From: RGIG8709 sp045575975
GTDB lineage: Bacteria > Bacillota > Clostridia > Monoglobales > Monoglobaceae
Assembly (NCBI GenBank): GCA_045575975.1
Contig: JAZNFO010000016.1
Location: forward strand, 29,924-93,923
DNA: 64,000 nucleotides
Reading direction: 5' to 3'
Part shown: piece after piece, positions 35,317-44,701 of the stretch
Layout of the letters: every line of letters begins with the position of its first letter
Position numbering within the stretch: position 1 is the first letter of the stretch
Position numbers and translations under genes: made by a program
Notes under the pieces: model-generated
Told to the model about the DNA's origin: nothing
The model's input: only the letters and a program-made list of their open reading frames with translations
Database searches by the model: none

Positions 35317-36000
35317 ATGACAATATACACACAGTTCGAACTATTAGGAAGAATTTTGATTGCCGCAATTTGCGGAGCAATTATTGGGTTTGAAAGAAAA
35401 AACAGAAAAAAGGAAGCGGGTATAAGAACACATATTATAGTTGCTGTTGCGGCATCACTTCTTATGATAATATCAAAATACGGATTTTTTGATTTGGTAA
35501 GCGGAAATATGTTCCCGGGGGCAGATGTGAGACTTGACCCCTCAAGAATTGCTTCCTGTATTGTTTCGGGCATAGGTTTTCTTGGTGCTGGTATGATTTT
35601 TACTTATAAGAGAACAGTTTCGGGACTCACAACCGCAGCGGGTATATGGGCAACTGCCGGTATTGGTATGGCAATTGGCTCAGGACTTTATGTCATCGGT
35701 ATTTCCTGTGCTGCTTTGATTGTTATTCTCCAGCTTGTGCTTCACAACAGATTCAGACTTTTCAGAACAGAAATACATGAGGAAATTGTTTTTGAAGTAA
35801 ATAATTATAAGGATGCCATAGACAGCATAGAAGAAAGCTTTGAATTGCTGGGAATTGCTGTTGATAGCTTTGAACTTGAAAAGCTTGGTGAAAAAAGAGC
35901 AAGAATAAGCTTTGATGTTTCGGCAAGAGATGATAAAATTAAGGAAATTCTGGAGATTTCACTTAAAGATGATAATATAATTTCAGTTAATATAGATTAA
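35317..36000 (+). CDS. MgtC/SapB family membrane protein
   Basis: 227 residues from the ATG at 35317 after AGGATGGGAG. Hydrophobic N-terminal half with AAICGAIIGFERK, KEAGIRTHIIVAVAA and GIGFLGAGMIF-type motif (SGIGFLGAGMIFTY), the MgtC core; C-terminal ACT-like soluble domain (about 150-227). MgtC proteins affect growth at low magnesium and ATP homeostasis; the real activity is unsettled. No magnesium riboswitch is seen upstream. Confidence 0.9.
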   Translation: MTIYTQFELLGRILIAAICGAIIGFERKNRKKEAGIRTHIIVAVAASLLMIISKYGFFDLVSGNMFPGADVRLDPSRIASCIVSGIGFLGAGMIFTYKRTVSGLTTAAGIWATAGIGMAIGSGLYVIGISCAALIVILQLVLHNRFRLFRTEIHEEIVFEVNNYKDAIDSIEESFELLGIAVDSFELEKLGEKRARISFDVSARDDKIKEILEISLKDDNIISVNID

Positions 36001-36030
36001 AGAGGATGGAAAGCCATCCTCTTTATTTAT
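35999..36030 (+). terminator. Terminator after the MgtC gene
   Basis: AAGAGGATGG, loop AAAG, CCATCCTCTT, then TATTTATT. Confidence 0.8.
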
Positions 36031-36059
36031 TAACAAATTGTAAACTAAAAAAATTCCTC

Positions 36060-36087
36060 TTGACAAAATATAAATCCGTGCTATAAT
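36060..36087 (+). promoter_or_regulatory. ctsR operon promoter
   Basis: TTGACA (36060-36065), 16 bases, TATAAT (36082-36087): a near-consensus housekeeping promoter, with CtsR boxes starting 9 bases downstream. Confidence 0.85.
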
Positions 36088-36095
36088 TAACTTGA

Positions 36096-36135
36096 AAGTC
36101 AAAGAAAGTCAAAGTCAAAATCAAAGAAAGTCAGA
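36096..36135 (+). promoter_or_regulatory. Two tandem CtsR operators
   Basis: AAGTCAAAGAAAGTCAAA (36096-36113) matches the CtsR heptad repeat (GGTCAAA-NNN-GGTCAAA) closely, and AAATCAAAGAAAGTCAGA (36118-36135) is a second, weaker copy 22 bases later, i.e. about two helical turns. They cover the likely transcription start, which should allow autorepression by CtsR until heat or protein stress. Confidence 0.85.
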
Positions 36136-36151
36136 ATTGGAGGAAAGACCA

Positions 36152-36598
36152 ATGAAACTAAGTAATATAATAGAGGAATTTATAAAAGATATGTTAAGCG
36201 AGGCGGATATGATAGAGCTTCAGCGAAACGAGCTTGCAAGCAAATTTAACTGTGTTCCGTCCCAGATAAATTATGTTATATCAACAAGATTTTCGCCTGA
36301 GAGGGGATATAGTGTTGAAAGCAGGCGAGGCGGAGGGGGATATATAAAAATCACCAAAGCACAGCCTGACAATGAGGGATATATAATGAAAATCCTGAAA
36401 CTTGTTGGGGATTATATTTCTCAGCAGGATATGATTGGGATTATACAAAATCTGTATGAATATGAATTATTAACCAAAAGAGAGGCTACAATTATAATAG
36501 CGGCACTAAGCGATAATTCACTTATGATAAAACAGCCCGAAAGAGATGTCGTAAGAGCAAAAATGCTTAAGAATATACTTGTTAATATTGGGAGGTAA
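36152..36598 (+). CDS. ctsR: Transcriptional repressor CtsR
   Basis: 148 residues from the ATG at 36152 after TTGGAGGAAAG; the frame is open upstream only because the operator region lacks stops. Winged-helix DNA-binding half with FNCVPSQINYVISTRFSPERGY and the glycine-rich wing (RRGGGGYI), then a C-terminal dimer domain. It represses clp genes and is inactivated by heat and McsB. First gene of its own operon. Confidence 0.95.
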   Translation: MKLSNIIEEFIKDMLSEADMIELQRNELASKFNCVPSQINYVISTRFSPERGYSVESRRGGGGYIKITKAQPDNEGYIMKILKLVGDYISQQDMIGIIQNLYEYELLTKREATIIIAALSDNSLMIKQPERDVVRAKMLKNILVNIGR

Positions 36599-36603
36599 AG
36601 TTT

Positions 36604-37119
36604 ATGAAATGTCAGAAATGTAATAAAAATGAGGCAAATACACATTACACGCAGATTATAAACGGAAAGAAGAAGGAATATTTTTTATGCTCCGAATGTG
36701 CAAACGGCAGCGAAGAAATAAATAGCTTAAAGCTTGGGTTTGATAATGAGTTTGACAGTTTTAACAACTTTTTTTCGGGATTTTTGTCAAGTCCATATAT
36801 TAAGTCAAAAGGCATAAGCTCAAGTTCTGATACCTGCGATTTGTGTCATATGAGTTTTAGTGAGTTTCTAAGGGGAGGAAGACTTGGCTGTTCAAAGTGT
36901 TATGAAAACTTTGAATCAAGACTTATAAATCCTCTTAAGCAAATTCATTCAAGCACAACTCACACGGGAAAGGTTCCCCAAAAAGCCGGGGAAGAACTTA
37001 AAAAGAGCAGAAAGCTTGAAAGATTAGAAAACGAGCTTAAGGAAGCCATAAATATTCAGAATTTTGAAAGGGCGGCAGAGCTGAGAGACTTAATTAACGA
37101 TATTAAAAAGGGGGCATAG
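36604..37119 (+). CDS. mcsA: McsA, activator of the McsB arginine kinase
   Basis: 171 residues. Two zinc sites, CQKC...CSEC at residues 3-31 and CDLC...CSKC at about 78-100, and a C-terminal UVR motif (FERAAELRDLINDIKK). McsA activates McsB and helps release CtsR. Five bases after ctsR. Confidence 0.93.
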   Translation: MKCQKCNKNEANTHYTQIINGKKKEYFLCSECANGSEEINSLKLGFDNEFDSFNNFFSGFLSSPYIKSKGISSSSDTCDLCHMSFSEFLRGGRLGCSKCYENFESRLINPLKQIHSSTTHTGKVPQKAGEELKKSRKLERLENELKEAINIQNFERAAELRDLINDIKKGA

Positions 37120-37123
37120 GTAT

Positions 37124-38116
37124 ATGTGGTATACAGAAGTTGGAAAAGACGGGGATGTTGTTTTATCATCAAGAGTCCGTCTTGCAAGAAATATAAAGGA
37201 TATACCCTTTGGTAACAGAATGACGGAAAGCCAGCAGGAGGAGGTTATTGCAAAATGCAAAAATGCACTTTCTCATATGAAATTTATTGCCCTTGACGGA
37301 ATGAGTGAAATGGAAAAGACCTCTCTTGCAGAAAAGCATCTTTTAAGTCCTGATATGATAGAGAACAACAGAAAAAAAGCATTTCTTCATAATGACGAGT
37401 GTACAGCATCTGTTATGCTTGGAGAAGAGGATCACATAAGAATTCAGGCTATGAAATCGGGATTTTGTCTGGACTGGTGTTTGGAGGAGGCAAATAAAAT
37501 AGATGATAAGCTTGAAGAAAGTGTGGAATATGGTTTCAGTGAAAGATTCGGGTATCTAACCTGCTGCCCCACAAATGTTGGAACTGGTATGAGAGCATCA
37601 GTTATGCTTCAGCTTCCTGCCCTTGTTATGAGCGGAAGAATCGAAGGGATAACATCTTCTCTTTTGAAGCTTGGAATGACAGTGAGAGGTATTTATGGAG
37701 AGGGATCCAAGGCGACAGGGGATATATTCCAGATTTCAAATCAGGTAACTTTGGGAGTAAGCGAAGAAGAGATAATCCAGAAGCTTAAGCAGATTGTTAT
37801 GGAGGTTGCTCAAAAGGAAAGAGAAACGGCGAAAAGTCTCTATGAAAAGAACAAGTATGTGCTTGAGGACAAAATCATGCGTTCATATGGCATACTTAAA
37901 AATGCAGTTATACTGAATTCAAAAGAGACAATGTCTGCTCTTTCGGATTTGCGACTTGGCATAAATCTTAAAATACTGGATAAAATTTCATATAGTGATA
38001 TAAATGAAATAATGTATGCGGTGCAGCCTGCAACACTTTCAAAGGATAATAATCTGGTTTCTGCATTGGACAGAGATATAAAAAGAGCAGAGGTTGTAAA
38101 ATCTTACTTAAAATAG
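37124..38116 (+). CDS. mcsB: Protein-arginine kinase McsB
   Basis: 330 residues, close to the usual 350-365. N-terminal SSRVRLARNIKDIPFG, GLU/Asp phosphagen-kinase region, and CCPTNVGTGMRASVMLQLPAL, which carries the catalytic loop. It phosphorylates arginines to mark proteins for ClpCP degradation. Four bases after mcsA. Confidence 0.95.
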   Translation: MWYTEVGKDGDVVLSSRVRLARNIKDIPFGNRMTESQQEEVIAKCKNALSHMKFIALDGMSEMEKTSLAEKHLLSPDMIENNRKKAFLHNDECTASVMLGEEDHIRIQAMKSGFCLDWCLEEANKIDDKLEESVEYGFSERFGYLTCCPTNVGTGMRASVMLQLPALVMSGRIEGITSSLLKLGMTVRGIYGEGSKATGDIFQISNQVTLGVSEEEIIQKLKQIVMEVAQKERETAKSLYEKNKYVLEDKIMRSYGILKNAVILNSKETMSALSDLRLGINLKILDKISYSDINEIMYAVQPATLSKDNNLVSALDRDIKRAEVVKSYLK

Positions 38117-38128
38117 GAGGTTGAAAAT

Positions 38129-40585
38129 ATGTTTGAACAAAAGCTTACAGAAAGAGCCAAAGCTGCCATAAATTCAGCGGGACAATCAGCCATGGAGCTT
38201 GGCCATTCATATATCGGAACAGAGCATCTGCTTCTGGGACTTATCCGTGAGGGAGAGGGAGTTGCCCACACAATTTTGGAAGAAAACGGCATTACTTATG
38301 ATAAGGTTGTTGAAAAAATAGAAAAGCTTATCGGGGTTGAACCGCCAATAAGTGATTCATCAATTGGATTCACTCCAAGAACAAAAAGTGTTTTAGAGAG
38401 AAGCTTGTCTGAATCTATGCGTTTCGGACACGGATATATTGGAACAGAGCATATATTGATCTCCCTTATGAGAGAGAGTCAAAGCGTTGCAGTTCGTATT
38501 ATGTTGGAGCTTGGGGGAAATCTCCAGAATATGTATAACGACATAGTTAAAATGATAAATGAGGCAGACGGCGGGGAAGCAGGAGAGAGTGCAGGCTATT
38601 CCAAGGAAGCTGCAAAGCCTCAGAGTGGCGGCAAATCTCCCATTCTTAATAAATATGGAAGAGACCTTACAAAAATGGCAAAGGATTTAAAGCTTGATCC
38701 GGTAATTGGCAGAGATGATGTTATCGAAAGAGTTATACAGATTTTAAGCCGTAGAACAAAAAACAATCCGTGTCTTATTGGAGAGCCAGGTGTTGGTAAA
38801 ACTGCGGTTGCAGAGGGACTTGCACAGAAAATAGTTCAGGGACTTGTGCCTGAACTATTAAAGAATAAAAGAGTTATTACTCTTGATTTGTCCTCTATGG
38901 TAGCAGGAGCAAAATACAGAGGCGAATTTGAAGAAAGATTAAAGGGTGCAATGGATGAAATAAGAAAAGACGGATCAATTATTCTGTTTATTGATGAAAT
39001 GCACACAATTATTGGTGCAGGTGCGGCAGAGGGGGCAATTGATGCGGCAAATATATTAAAGCCCGCCCTTGCAAGAGGAGAACTTCAGGTTATCGGTGCA
39101 ACAACGATTGATGAATACAGAAAGCATATAGAAAAGGATGCAGCTCTTGAAAGGCGTTTCCAGCCCATAAGACTTGCAGAGCCAACAGAAGAAGAAAGCA
39201 TCGAAATTTTAAAAGGAATAAGAGATAAATATGAAGCACACCACGGAGTTAAAATAACGGATGAAGCAATAAAGAGTGCTGTTAAAATGTCTGTAAGATA
39301 TATTCCGGATAGATTCTTGCCTGACAAGGCAATTGACCTTATAGATGAGGCGGCATCAAGGCTTAGAATAAAAAGTCTCACAGCACCGCCAGATGTTAAG
39401 AATATAGAAGACGAGATTGAAACAGTCAAAAAAGAAAAAGAGGCGGCAATAAGAGCTCAGGAATTTGAGAAAGCGGCGGAACTCAGGGATAAGGAAAAGT
39501 CTTTGAATGATGAGCTAAAGCAGGAGAAAGAAAACTGGGAAAACACAGCCATAAACAACAATATTATGGTAACGGAAGAAGAAATTGCGGAAATAATCGC
39601 ATCATGGACAGGTATTCCCGTGAAAACCATAACAGAGGATGAAGGCGAAAGACTTTTAAAGCTTGAAGAAATTCTCCATAACCGTGTTATCGGTCAGAGT
39701 GAGGCAGTGACTGCTGTTTCAAAGGCGATAAGAAGAGGAAGAGTGGGACTTAAAGATCCCAAAAGACCAATAGGCTCATTTATATTCTCAGGCCCCACAG
39801 GGGTTGGTAAAACAGAGCTTTCAAAGGCTTTAGCCGAAGCAATGTTCGGTGATGAAGAGGCGATTATAAGGGTTGATATGTCTGAGTATATGGAAAAACA
39901 CACAGTTTCAAGACTTGTTGGCTCACCTCCGGGATATGTGGGTTATGACGAGGGCGGTCAGCTTACCGAAAAGGTAAGAAGAAAGCCGTATAGCGTTGTT
40001 TTGTTTGACGAAATTGAAAAAGCACATCCTGATGTTTTTAATATTCTTCTGCAGATTTTAGATGACGGTATTTTAACAGACTCTCAGGGGCGAAGAGTCG
40101 ATTTTCGGAATACTGTTATAATTATGACATCAAATCTTGGTGCAAGATTAATAACAGAAAATAAAAGTCTTGGATTTTCTGCAGGTGATGCATCATCAGA
40201 CAGAAGCTATGAAACAATAAAATCTGATGTAATGGGAGAGATAAAAAGGGCATTCAGACCTGAATTTATAAACCGAATTGATGATATTATTGTATTCCAC
40301 CAGCTGACAAAAGATGATATAAATAAGATTGCATCAAAGATGCTTGAAACTTTGACAGAAAGATTAAAAGCAAATAATATAACAGTAAGCTTTACAGATG
40401 CTGCAATTGAAAAAATAGGAGATGCAGGATTTGACCCTGTGTATGGGGCAAGACCGCTGAGACGCGCTATTCAGTCAGAAATTGAAGATTTGATAGCCGA
40501 AAAAATTCTTGAAGGCTCAGTGAAGCCGGAGCAGGAAATAAAGGTTGATAAAACAGATAACGGCTTTTCTGTTGAAACAGTATAA
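38129..40585 (+). CDS. clpC: ATP-dependent Clp protease ATPase subunit ClpC
   Basis: 818 residues. Clp N-domain double repeat (about 1-145; two YIGTEHLL/YIGTEHIL blocks), AAA1 with GEPGVGKTA, a coiled middle domain with UVR-like EFEKAAELRDKE (about 435-450), AAA2 with GPTGVGKTE, and a C-terminal D2-small domain. It unfolds substrates for ClpP and binds phospho-arginine. No clpP gene adjoins it. Confidence 0.97.
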   Translation: MFEQKLTERAKAAINSAGQSAMELGHSYIGTEHLLLGLIREGEGVAHTILEENGITYDKVVEKIEKLIGVEPPISDSSIGFTPRTKSVLERSLSESMRFGHGYIGTEHILISLMRESQSVAVRIMLELGGNLQNMYNDIVKMINEADGGEAGESAGYSKEAAKPQSGGKSPILNKYGRDLTKMAKDLKLDPVIGRDDVIERVIQILSRRTKNNPCLIGEPGVGKTAVAEGLAQKIVQGLVPELLKNKRVITLDLSSMVAGAKYRGEFEERLKGAMDEIRKDGSIILFIDEMHTIIGAGAAEGAIDAANILKPALARGELQVIGATTIDEYRKHIEKDAALERRFQPIRLAEPTEEESIEILKGIRDKYEAHHGVKITDEAIKSAVKMSVRYIPDRFLPDKAIDLIDEAASRLRIKSLTAPPDVKNIEDEIETVKKEKEAAIRAQEFEKAAELRDKEKSLNDELKQEKENWENTAINNNIMVTEEEIAEIIASWTGIPVKTITEDEGERLLKLEEILHNRVIGQSEAVTAVSKAIRRGRVGLKDPKRPIGSFIFSGPTGVGKTELSKALAEAMFGDEEAIIRVDMSEYMEKHTVSRLVGSPPGYVGYDEGGQLTEKVRRKPYSVVLFDEIEKAHPDVFNILLQILDDGILTDSQGRRVDFRNTVIIMTSNLGARLITENKSLGFSAGDASSDRSYETIKSDVMGEIKRAFRPEFINRIDDIIVFHQLTKDDINKIASKMLETLTERLKANNITVSFTDAAIEKIGDAGFDPVYGARPLRRAIQSEIEDLIAEKILEGSVKPEQEIKVDKTDNGFSVETV

Positions 40586-40590
40586 GAACA

Positions 40591-40620
40591 AAAAAACCAC
40601 TTCATATGAAGTGGTTTTTT
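40591..40620. terminator. Terminator after clpC
   Basis: A perfect 30-base palindrome, AAAAAACCACTTCAT with its complement, ending in a T run. Confidence 0.92.
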
Positions 40621-40711
40621 TATTTTTGCCTATATGTTAATTTGATAATATTTTTTCGGCATAAAAAGTAGAGAAATGCAAATAACTAATGAAAAAAGAA
40701 AGGATGGTAAT

Positions 40712-41155
40712 ATGAATTACGGAAAAAAAGATTATTCAGATTATGTTGATTCAAAATCTCCAAGAAGCAACCTTGCAAAAAACTGTCTGTGGGCATTTGT
40801 TGTGGGAGGACTGATTTGCGATATAGGTCAGCTTTTTTCAGATATATATGGAAAATGGATTGGTCTTAATGAAGAGATGACAAAAACTGCAGTTTGCATA
40901 AGCCTTATATTCTTAGGAGCATTGTTTACAGGTCTTAATCTTTATCATAAGCTTGCAAAACACGCAGGTGCGGGAACTGTTGTGCCTATAACGGGATTTG
41001 CCAATGCAATAGTATCTCCTGCAATTGAATATAAAAGAGAAGGCTTTATATTAGGGGTTGCGGCAAAAATGTTCACTATTGCAGGTCCTGTTCTGGTTTA
41101 CGGAATTTCGACATCTGTTATAGCGGGCTTTATATACTGGCTTTTTAATCTGTAA
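40712..41155 (+). CDS. spoVAC: Stage V sporulation protein AC
   Basis: 147 residues from the ATG at 40712 after AAAGGATGG. Four membrane segments with FVVGGLICDIGQ and HAGAGTVVPITGFANAIVSPAIE, the SpoVAC/AE fold. Part of the inner-membrane channel that moves calcium-dipicolinate into the spore and out on germination; SpoVAC alone behaves as a mechanosensitive channel in Bacillus. First of a three-gene set. Confidence 0.95.
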   Translation: MNYGKKDYSDYVDSKSPRSNLAKNCLWAFVVGGLICDIGQLFSDIYGKWIGLNEEMTKTAVCISLIFLGALFTGLNLYHKLAKHAGAGTVVPITGFANAIVSPAIEYKREGFILGVAAKMFTIAGPVLVYGISTSVIAGFIYWLFNL

Positions 41156-41175
41156 TTTGGGAAAGGGTGATAGTT

Positions 41176-42201
41176 ATGAGCGAAAAATGCGGAAAGCAAA
41201 CAGTTTTGTTTTCAAATAAGGTATATGTTGCAGGTCATGGAAATATTGCAGGCAAAAAGGAGGGAGAAGGACCTCTTTCTTCCCACTATGATTATATAAT
41301 GAAGGATGCAGAATGGGGAGAAAAAAGCTGGGAAAAAACAGAAAGTAAAATGCAAAAATTCGCAGCAGAGCATGCAGTTTCGGATGCAGGACTTTCTTTT
41401 CCGGAGCTTGACTATATTTTTGCAGGAGACCTTTTAAATCAGTGTATTGCGGCTGGCTTTGCCTTTCGTGAGTCGGGGGTTCCCTTTTTCGGAGTATATG
41501 GTGCCTGTTCCACAATGGCAGAAAGTCTTTCTCTTGCTTCAATGATGATAGATGCAGGTTATGGAAAAAATGCTCTTGCGGTCACTTCAAGTCATTTTTG
41601 TACTGCAGAAAGACAGTACAGAACCCCCCTTGAATATGGGGGACAGCGAACCCCAACTGCACAGTGGACGGTAACAGGCTCAGGGGCGGTGGTTTTGTCG
41701 GGTAAAATTAAAAGCGATATATGTGTAAAGGCGGTAACAACGGGAAAAATTGTTGATTTGGGTATAAAGGATGCAAATAATATGGGCGCCGCAATGGTTC
41801 CTGCGGCGGTTTCAACGATTAAGGCCCATTTTTCTGATACGGAAATTGCCCCGTCCTTTTATGATTTGATAATAACAGGGGACCTTGGCATTCTAGGAAA
41901 AAAACTACTTCTTGATATGCTTATGGATGAGGGTATTGATATAAGAGAAAATTATAATGACTGCGGATGTATAATATTTGATGCTAAAAGGCAGGATGTT
42001 CATTCAGGCGGTTCAGGATGCGGATGCGGAGCGGTTACTTTGACGGGATATGTTATGGACAAGCTCCATAAAAAGGAAATAAAAAATGTTCTTTTTGTTG
42101 CAACCGGGGCGCTACTTAGTCCCACATCAACACTTCAGGGAGAGTCTATCCCCTGTATTGCACATGCAGTATCATTAACATTAGAAGAGGAGATAGAATA
42201 A
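41176..42201 (+). CDS. spoVAD: Stage V sporulation protein AD
   Basis: 341 residues from the ATG at 41176 after AAAGGGTGA. Thiolase-like fold with GVYGACSTMAESL and SGGSGCGCGAVTLTGYV; the family binds dipicolinic acid and has lost the thiolase chemistry. Cytosolic/peripheral partner of SpoVAC and SpoVAE. Its stop overlaps the next start (TAATG). Confidence 0.95.
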   Translation: MSEKCGKQTVLFSNKVYVAGHGNIAGKKEGEGPLSSHYDYIMKDAEWGEKSWEKTESKMQKFAAEHAVSDAGLSFPELDYIFAGDLLNQCIAAGFAFRESGVPFFGVYGACSTMAESLSLASMMIDAGYGKNALAVTSSHFCTAERQYRTPLEYGGQRTPTAQWTVTGSGAVVLSGKIKSDICVKAVTTGKIVDLGIKDANNMGAAMVPAAVSTIKAHFSDTEIAPSFYDLIITGDLGILGKKLLLDMLMDEGIDIRENYNDCGCIIFDAKRQDVHSGGSGCGCGAVTLTGYVMDKLHKKEIKNVLFVATGALLSPTSTLQGESIPCIAHAVSLTLEEEIE

Positions 42202-42554
42202 TGGATTATATAAATGCATTCTGGGTTGGAGGAATTATTTGTGTTATTGCTCAGATTTTAATAGATAAAACGAAACTCACACCGGGAAGAATTCTTGTTT
42301 TGTTTGTGGTTTCAGGGGTGGTTTTAGGTGCTCTTGGAATATATAAACCCATAATGGAATATGCCGGAGCAGGGGCAAGTGTCCCTATTGTAGGCTTTGG
42401 TAATTCTCTTTTTGAAGGTGTGAAAAAAGCAGTCGATGAGAAAGGCTTTATCGGGATTTTCACAGGAGGCGTGTCCCAGACGGCGGGCGGAATTTGTGCT
42501 GCTGTTTTCTTCGGCCTTTTAATGGCTGCCATTTTTAACCCAAAGCAGAAATAG
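42201..42554 (+). CDS. spoVAE: Stage V sporulation protein AE
   Basis: 117 residues with four membrane segments and ALGIYKPIMEYAGAGASVPI-like GAGASVPIVGFGNSLFEG, homologous to SpoVAC. The set is AC-AD-AE only; spoVAA, AB, AF and a SigF-type regulator are not seen, as in many Clostridia. Confidence 0.95.
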   Translation: MDYINAFWVGGIICVIAQILIDKTKLTPGRILVLFVVSGVVLGALGIYKPIMEYAGAGASVPIVGFGNSLFEGVKKAVDEKGFIGIFTGGVSQTAGGICAAVFFGLLMAAIFNPKQK

Positions 42555-42587
42555 ATTACTCAACAGCCATAAATTTGAATAAAACTA

Positions 42588-42616
42588 TTGACCTTTTGAC
42601 CGATTTGATGTATATT
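42588..42616 (+). promoter_or_regulatory. asp23-fakA promoter
   Basis: TTGACC (42588-42593), 17 bases, TATATT (42611-42616). Confidence 0.7.
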
Positions 42617-42662
42617 ATAAGTAGTATGTTTGCTTTATTTGCAAGAAGAAAGGGGAAATATT

Positions 42663-43016
42663 ATGGGCTCTGAAGTTGTATCAAATAAAGGCAGTGTAAG
42701 AATTTCAAACACAGTTATAGCAAAAATTGCAGGATATGTTGCAACACAGTGCTATGGCGTTGTTGCTATGGTTAACAAAAGCGGCAAGGATGGAATTTTA
42801 AAAATCTTAAAGCTTGAAAATATGGATAAAGGAATAAAGGTTAAGGTGGTTGACAATATTGTTGACCTGACTTTATATATAGTTGCAGAATACGGGGTTA
42901 ACATTGTGAGTATATCAGAAACAATACAGAACAATGTTAAGTATCAGCTTGAAAAAATAACAGGACTTAAAGTAAACACTGTTAAGGTTGCTGTTGAAAG
43001 TATTCGTGTTGAATAA
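42663..43016 (+). CDS. Asp23/Gls24 family envelope stress protein (YloU-like)
   Basis: 117 residues from the ATG at 42663 after AAAGGGGAAA. Contains GSVRISNTVIAKIAGYVATQCYGV (in part) and the C-terminal ITGLKVNTVKVAVE, the DUF322 pattern. Family members associate with the membrane and envelope stress. As in Bacillus (yloU-yloV) it precedes the fatty-acid kinase; the stop (TAATG) and the fakA ribosome-binding site overlap. Confidence 0.9.
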   Translation: MGSEVVSNKGSVRISNTVIAKIAGYVATQCYGVVAMVNKSGKDGILKILKLENMDKGIKVKVVDNIVDLTLYIVAEYGVNIVSISETIQNNVKYQLEKITGLKVNTVKVAVESIRVE

Positions 43017-43027
43017 TGGGAGAAATT

Positions 43028-44641
43028 ATGAATAATATAGATAGCTTAATGTTAAAAAGAATGATTGTTTCGGCTGCAAACAATCTTCAGAATAATCGCG
43101 GGCTTATTAATGATTATAATGTTTTCCCTGTTCCGGATGGTGACACAGGAACTAATATGAGCCTGACTTTCACAGGTGCATCAGCATCTTTGAAAGATAT
43201 TGAAACAGACAGCTGTGGTGAGATTTTTTCAAAGCTTGCATCAGCTGCACTCAGAAATGCAAGAGGAAATTCGGGGGTTATTCTGTCCCAGATTTTAAGA
43301 GGTCTTGCAAAGGGAACTGATAAAAAGGCGACCCTTGGAATTGCTGAAATAACAGAAGCTGCAAAATGCGGAAGAGATGTTGCATACCGTGCTGTTATGA
43401 AACCAACTGAGGGAACAATTCTCACCGTTGTGAGAGAGGTTGCGGAATTTGCAGAAAAAAATTATCAGGAATATGATGATGTTTTAGTATATTTAAAAGA
43501 CCTTTTAAAGGAAGCAGAAAGAAGTCTTGAGTCAACAAAGGAAATTCTCCCTGTTTTAAAGCAGGCGGGGGTTGTTGATGCAGGTGGAAAAGGTGTTGTA
43601 ACACTTCTTGAGGGTGCAGTTTATGTGCTGGAAACAGGAAGCGAGATAAAAATTTCCGGCGATGAGATAAAACACGAAGAAAAGGTTGAAAAATCAGCTT
43701 CTGATGTTGATATAAAATATCTTTATTGCACAGAATTTATAATAAACAAGAAGAAAGACAGACAGGCAAAACAGTTCACCTCCGCTATTAATGATAAGGG
43801 TGATTGTATGCTTGTTATCGAAGATGATGATATTGTTAAGGTGCATATTCACACAAATCATCCGGGATTTGTTATTGAGCAGGCAATAAAGCTTGGTGAA
43901 CTGACAAATCTTAAAATAGATAATATGAAATTCCAGCACAGTGAAAATTCATATGAAGAAAAAGAAGAAATTAAGGAAGATGAAAAGGAATATGGCTTTG
44001 TTGCAGTTTCTGCAGGAGAAGGTCTTTCTGAAATATTTAAGTCAATGAATGTTGATAGGGTTGTTGAGGGCGGACAGACAATGAATCCAAGCACTCAGGA
44101 TCTTTTAGATGCGGTTAATAAAATAAACAGCAAAAATGTGTTTATTTTTCCGAATAACAAAAATATTATAATGGCAGCGGAACAGGTTAATGAGTTGACG
44201 GATAAAAATGTTTTTGTTGTTCCAACAAGAAATGTTCCCCAGGGAATTTCTGCACTCATTGTGTTTAACGGAGAAGCTTCTGCGGAAGAAAATCTGGAGG
44301 CTATGAAAGATGCAGCGGGATGTGTTAGCTGCGGACAACTTACTTATGCTGCAAGAGACACAGTTTTAGACGGAACCGAAATCAAAGAAGGCGATGTTAT
44401 GGGCATCACCGAAAAAGGAATTGAGGTTGTTGGCAACGATATAGGAGATGCTTGTCTTGAACTTGTGAGATGTCTTGTTACTGATGATTCCGGAATAGTT
44501 ACACTTTATTATGGTGAGGGAGTATCGGAAGAAGATGCAGAAGAAATAAAAGAGGCACTTGAAGATGAGTTCTTTGAACTTGATATAGAACTTCATTATG
44601 GCGGTCAGCCAGTATATTATTATATAGTGTCAGTTGAATAA
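43028..44641 (+). CDS. fakA: Fatty acid kinase subunit FakA (DAK2/YloV-like)
   Basis: 537 residues from the ATG at 43028 after GGGAG; an upstream in-frame ATG lacks a site. DAK2 kinase domain: FPVPDGDTGTNMSLT (ATP/Mg-binding), ARGNSGVILSQILRG, KPTEGTILTV and VDAGGKGVVTLLEG; then a DegV-binding type C-terminal half. It phosphorylates fatty acids held by FakB proteins. No FakB (DegV) gene is nearby. Confidence 0.93.
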   Translation: MNNIDSLMLKRMIVSAANNLQNNRGLINDYNVFPVPDGDTGTNMSLTFTGASASLKDIETDSCGEIFSKLASAALRNARGNSGVILSQILRGLAKGTDKKATLGIAEITEAAKCGRDVAYRAVMKPTEGTILTVVREVAEFAEKNYQEYDDVLVYLKDLLKEAERSLESTKEILPVLKQAGVVDAGGKGVVTLLEGAVYVLETGSEIKISGDEIKHEEKVEKSASDVDIKYLYCTEFIINKKKDRQAKQFTSAINDKGDCMLVIEDDDIVKVHIHTNHPGFVIEQAIKLGELTNLKIDNMKFQHSENSYEEKEEIKEDEKEYGFVAVSAGEGLSEIFKSMNVDRVVEGGQTMNPSTQDLLDAVNKINSKNVFIFPNNKNIIMAAEQVNELTDKNVFVVPTRNVPQGISALIVFNGEASAEENLEAMKDAAGCVSCGQLTYAARDTVLDGTEIKEGDVMGITEKGIEVVGNDIGDACLELVRCLVTDDSGIVTLYYGEGVSEEDAEEIKEALEDEFFELDIELHYGGQPVYYYIVSVE

Positions 44642-44655
44642 ATAATATAAAAACA

Positions 44656-44684
44656 GGAACGGCATAACTGTCGTTCCGTTTTTT
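44656..44684 (+). terminator. Terminator after fakA
   Basis: GGAACGGCA, loop TAAC, TGTCGTTCC (one G-U), then GTTTTTT. Confidence 0.85.
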
Positions 44685-44701
44685 AGAATTGAGGCGATTG
44701 A

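Noticed and set aside
40591..40620. 30-base palindrome after clpC as an operator
   Set aside because: It ends in a T run directly after the last gene of the operon, which fits an ordinary terminator.
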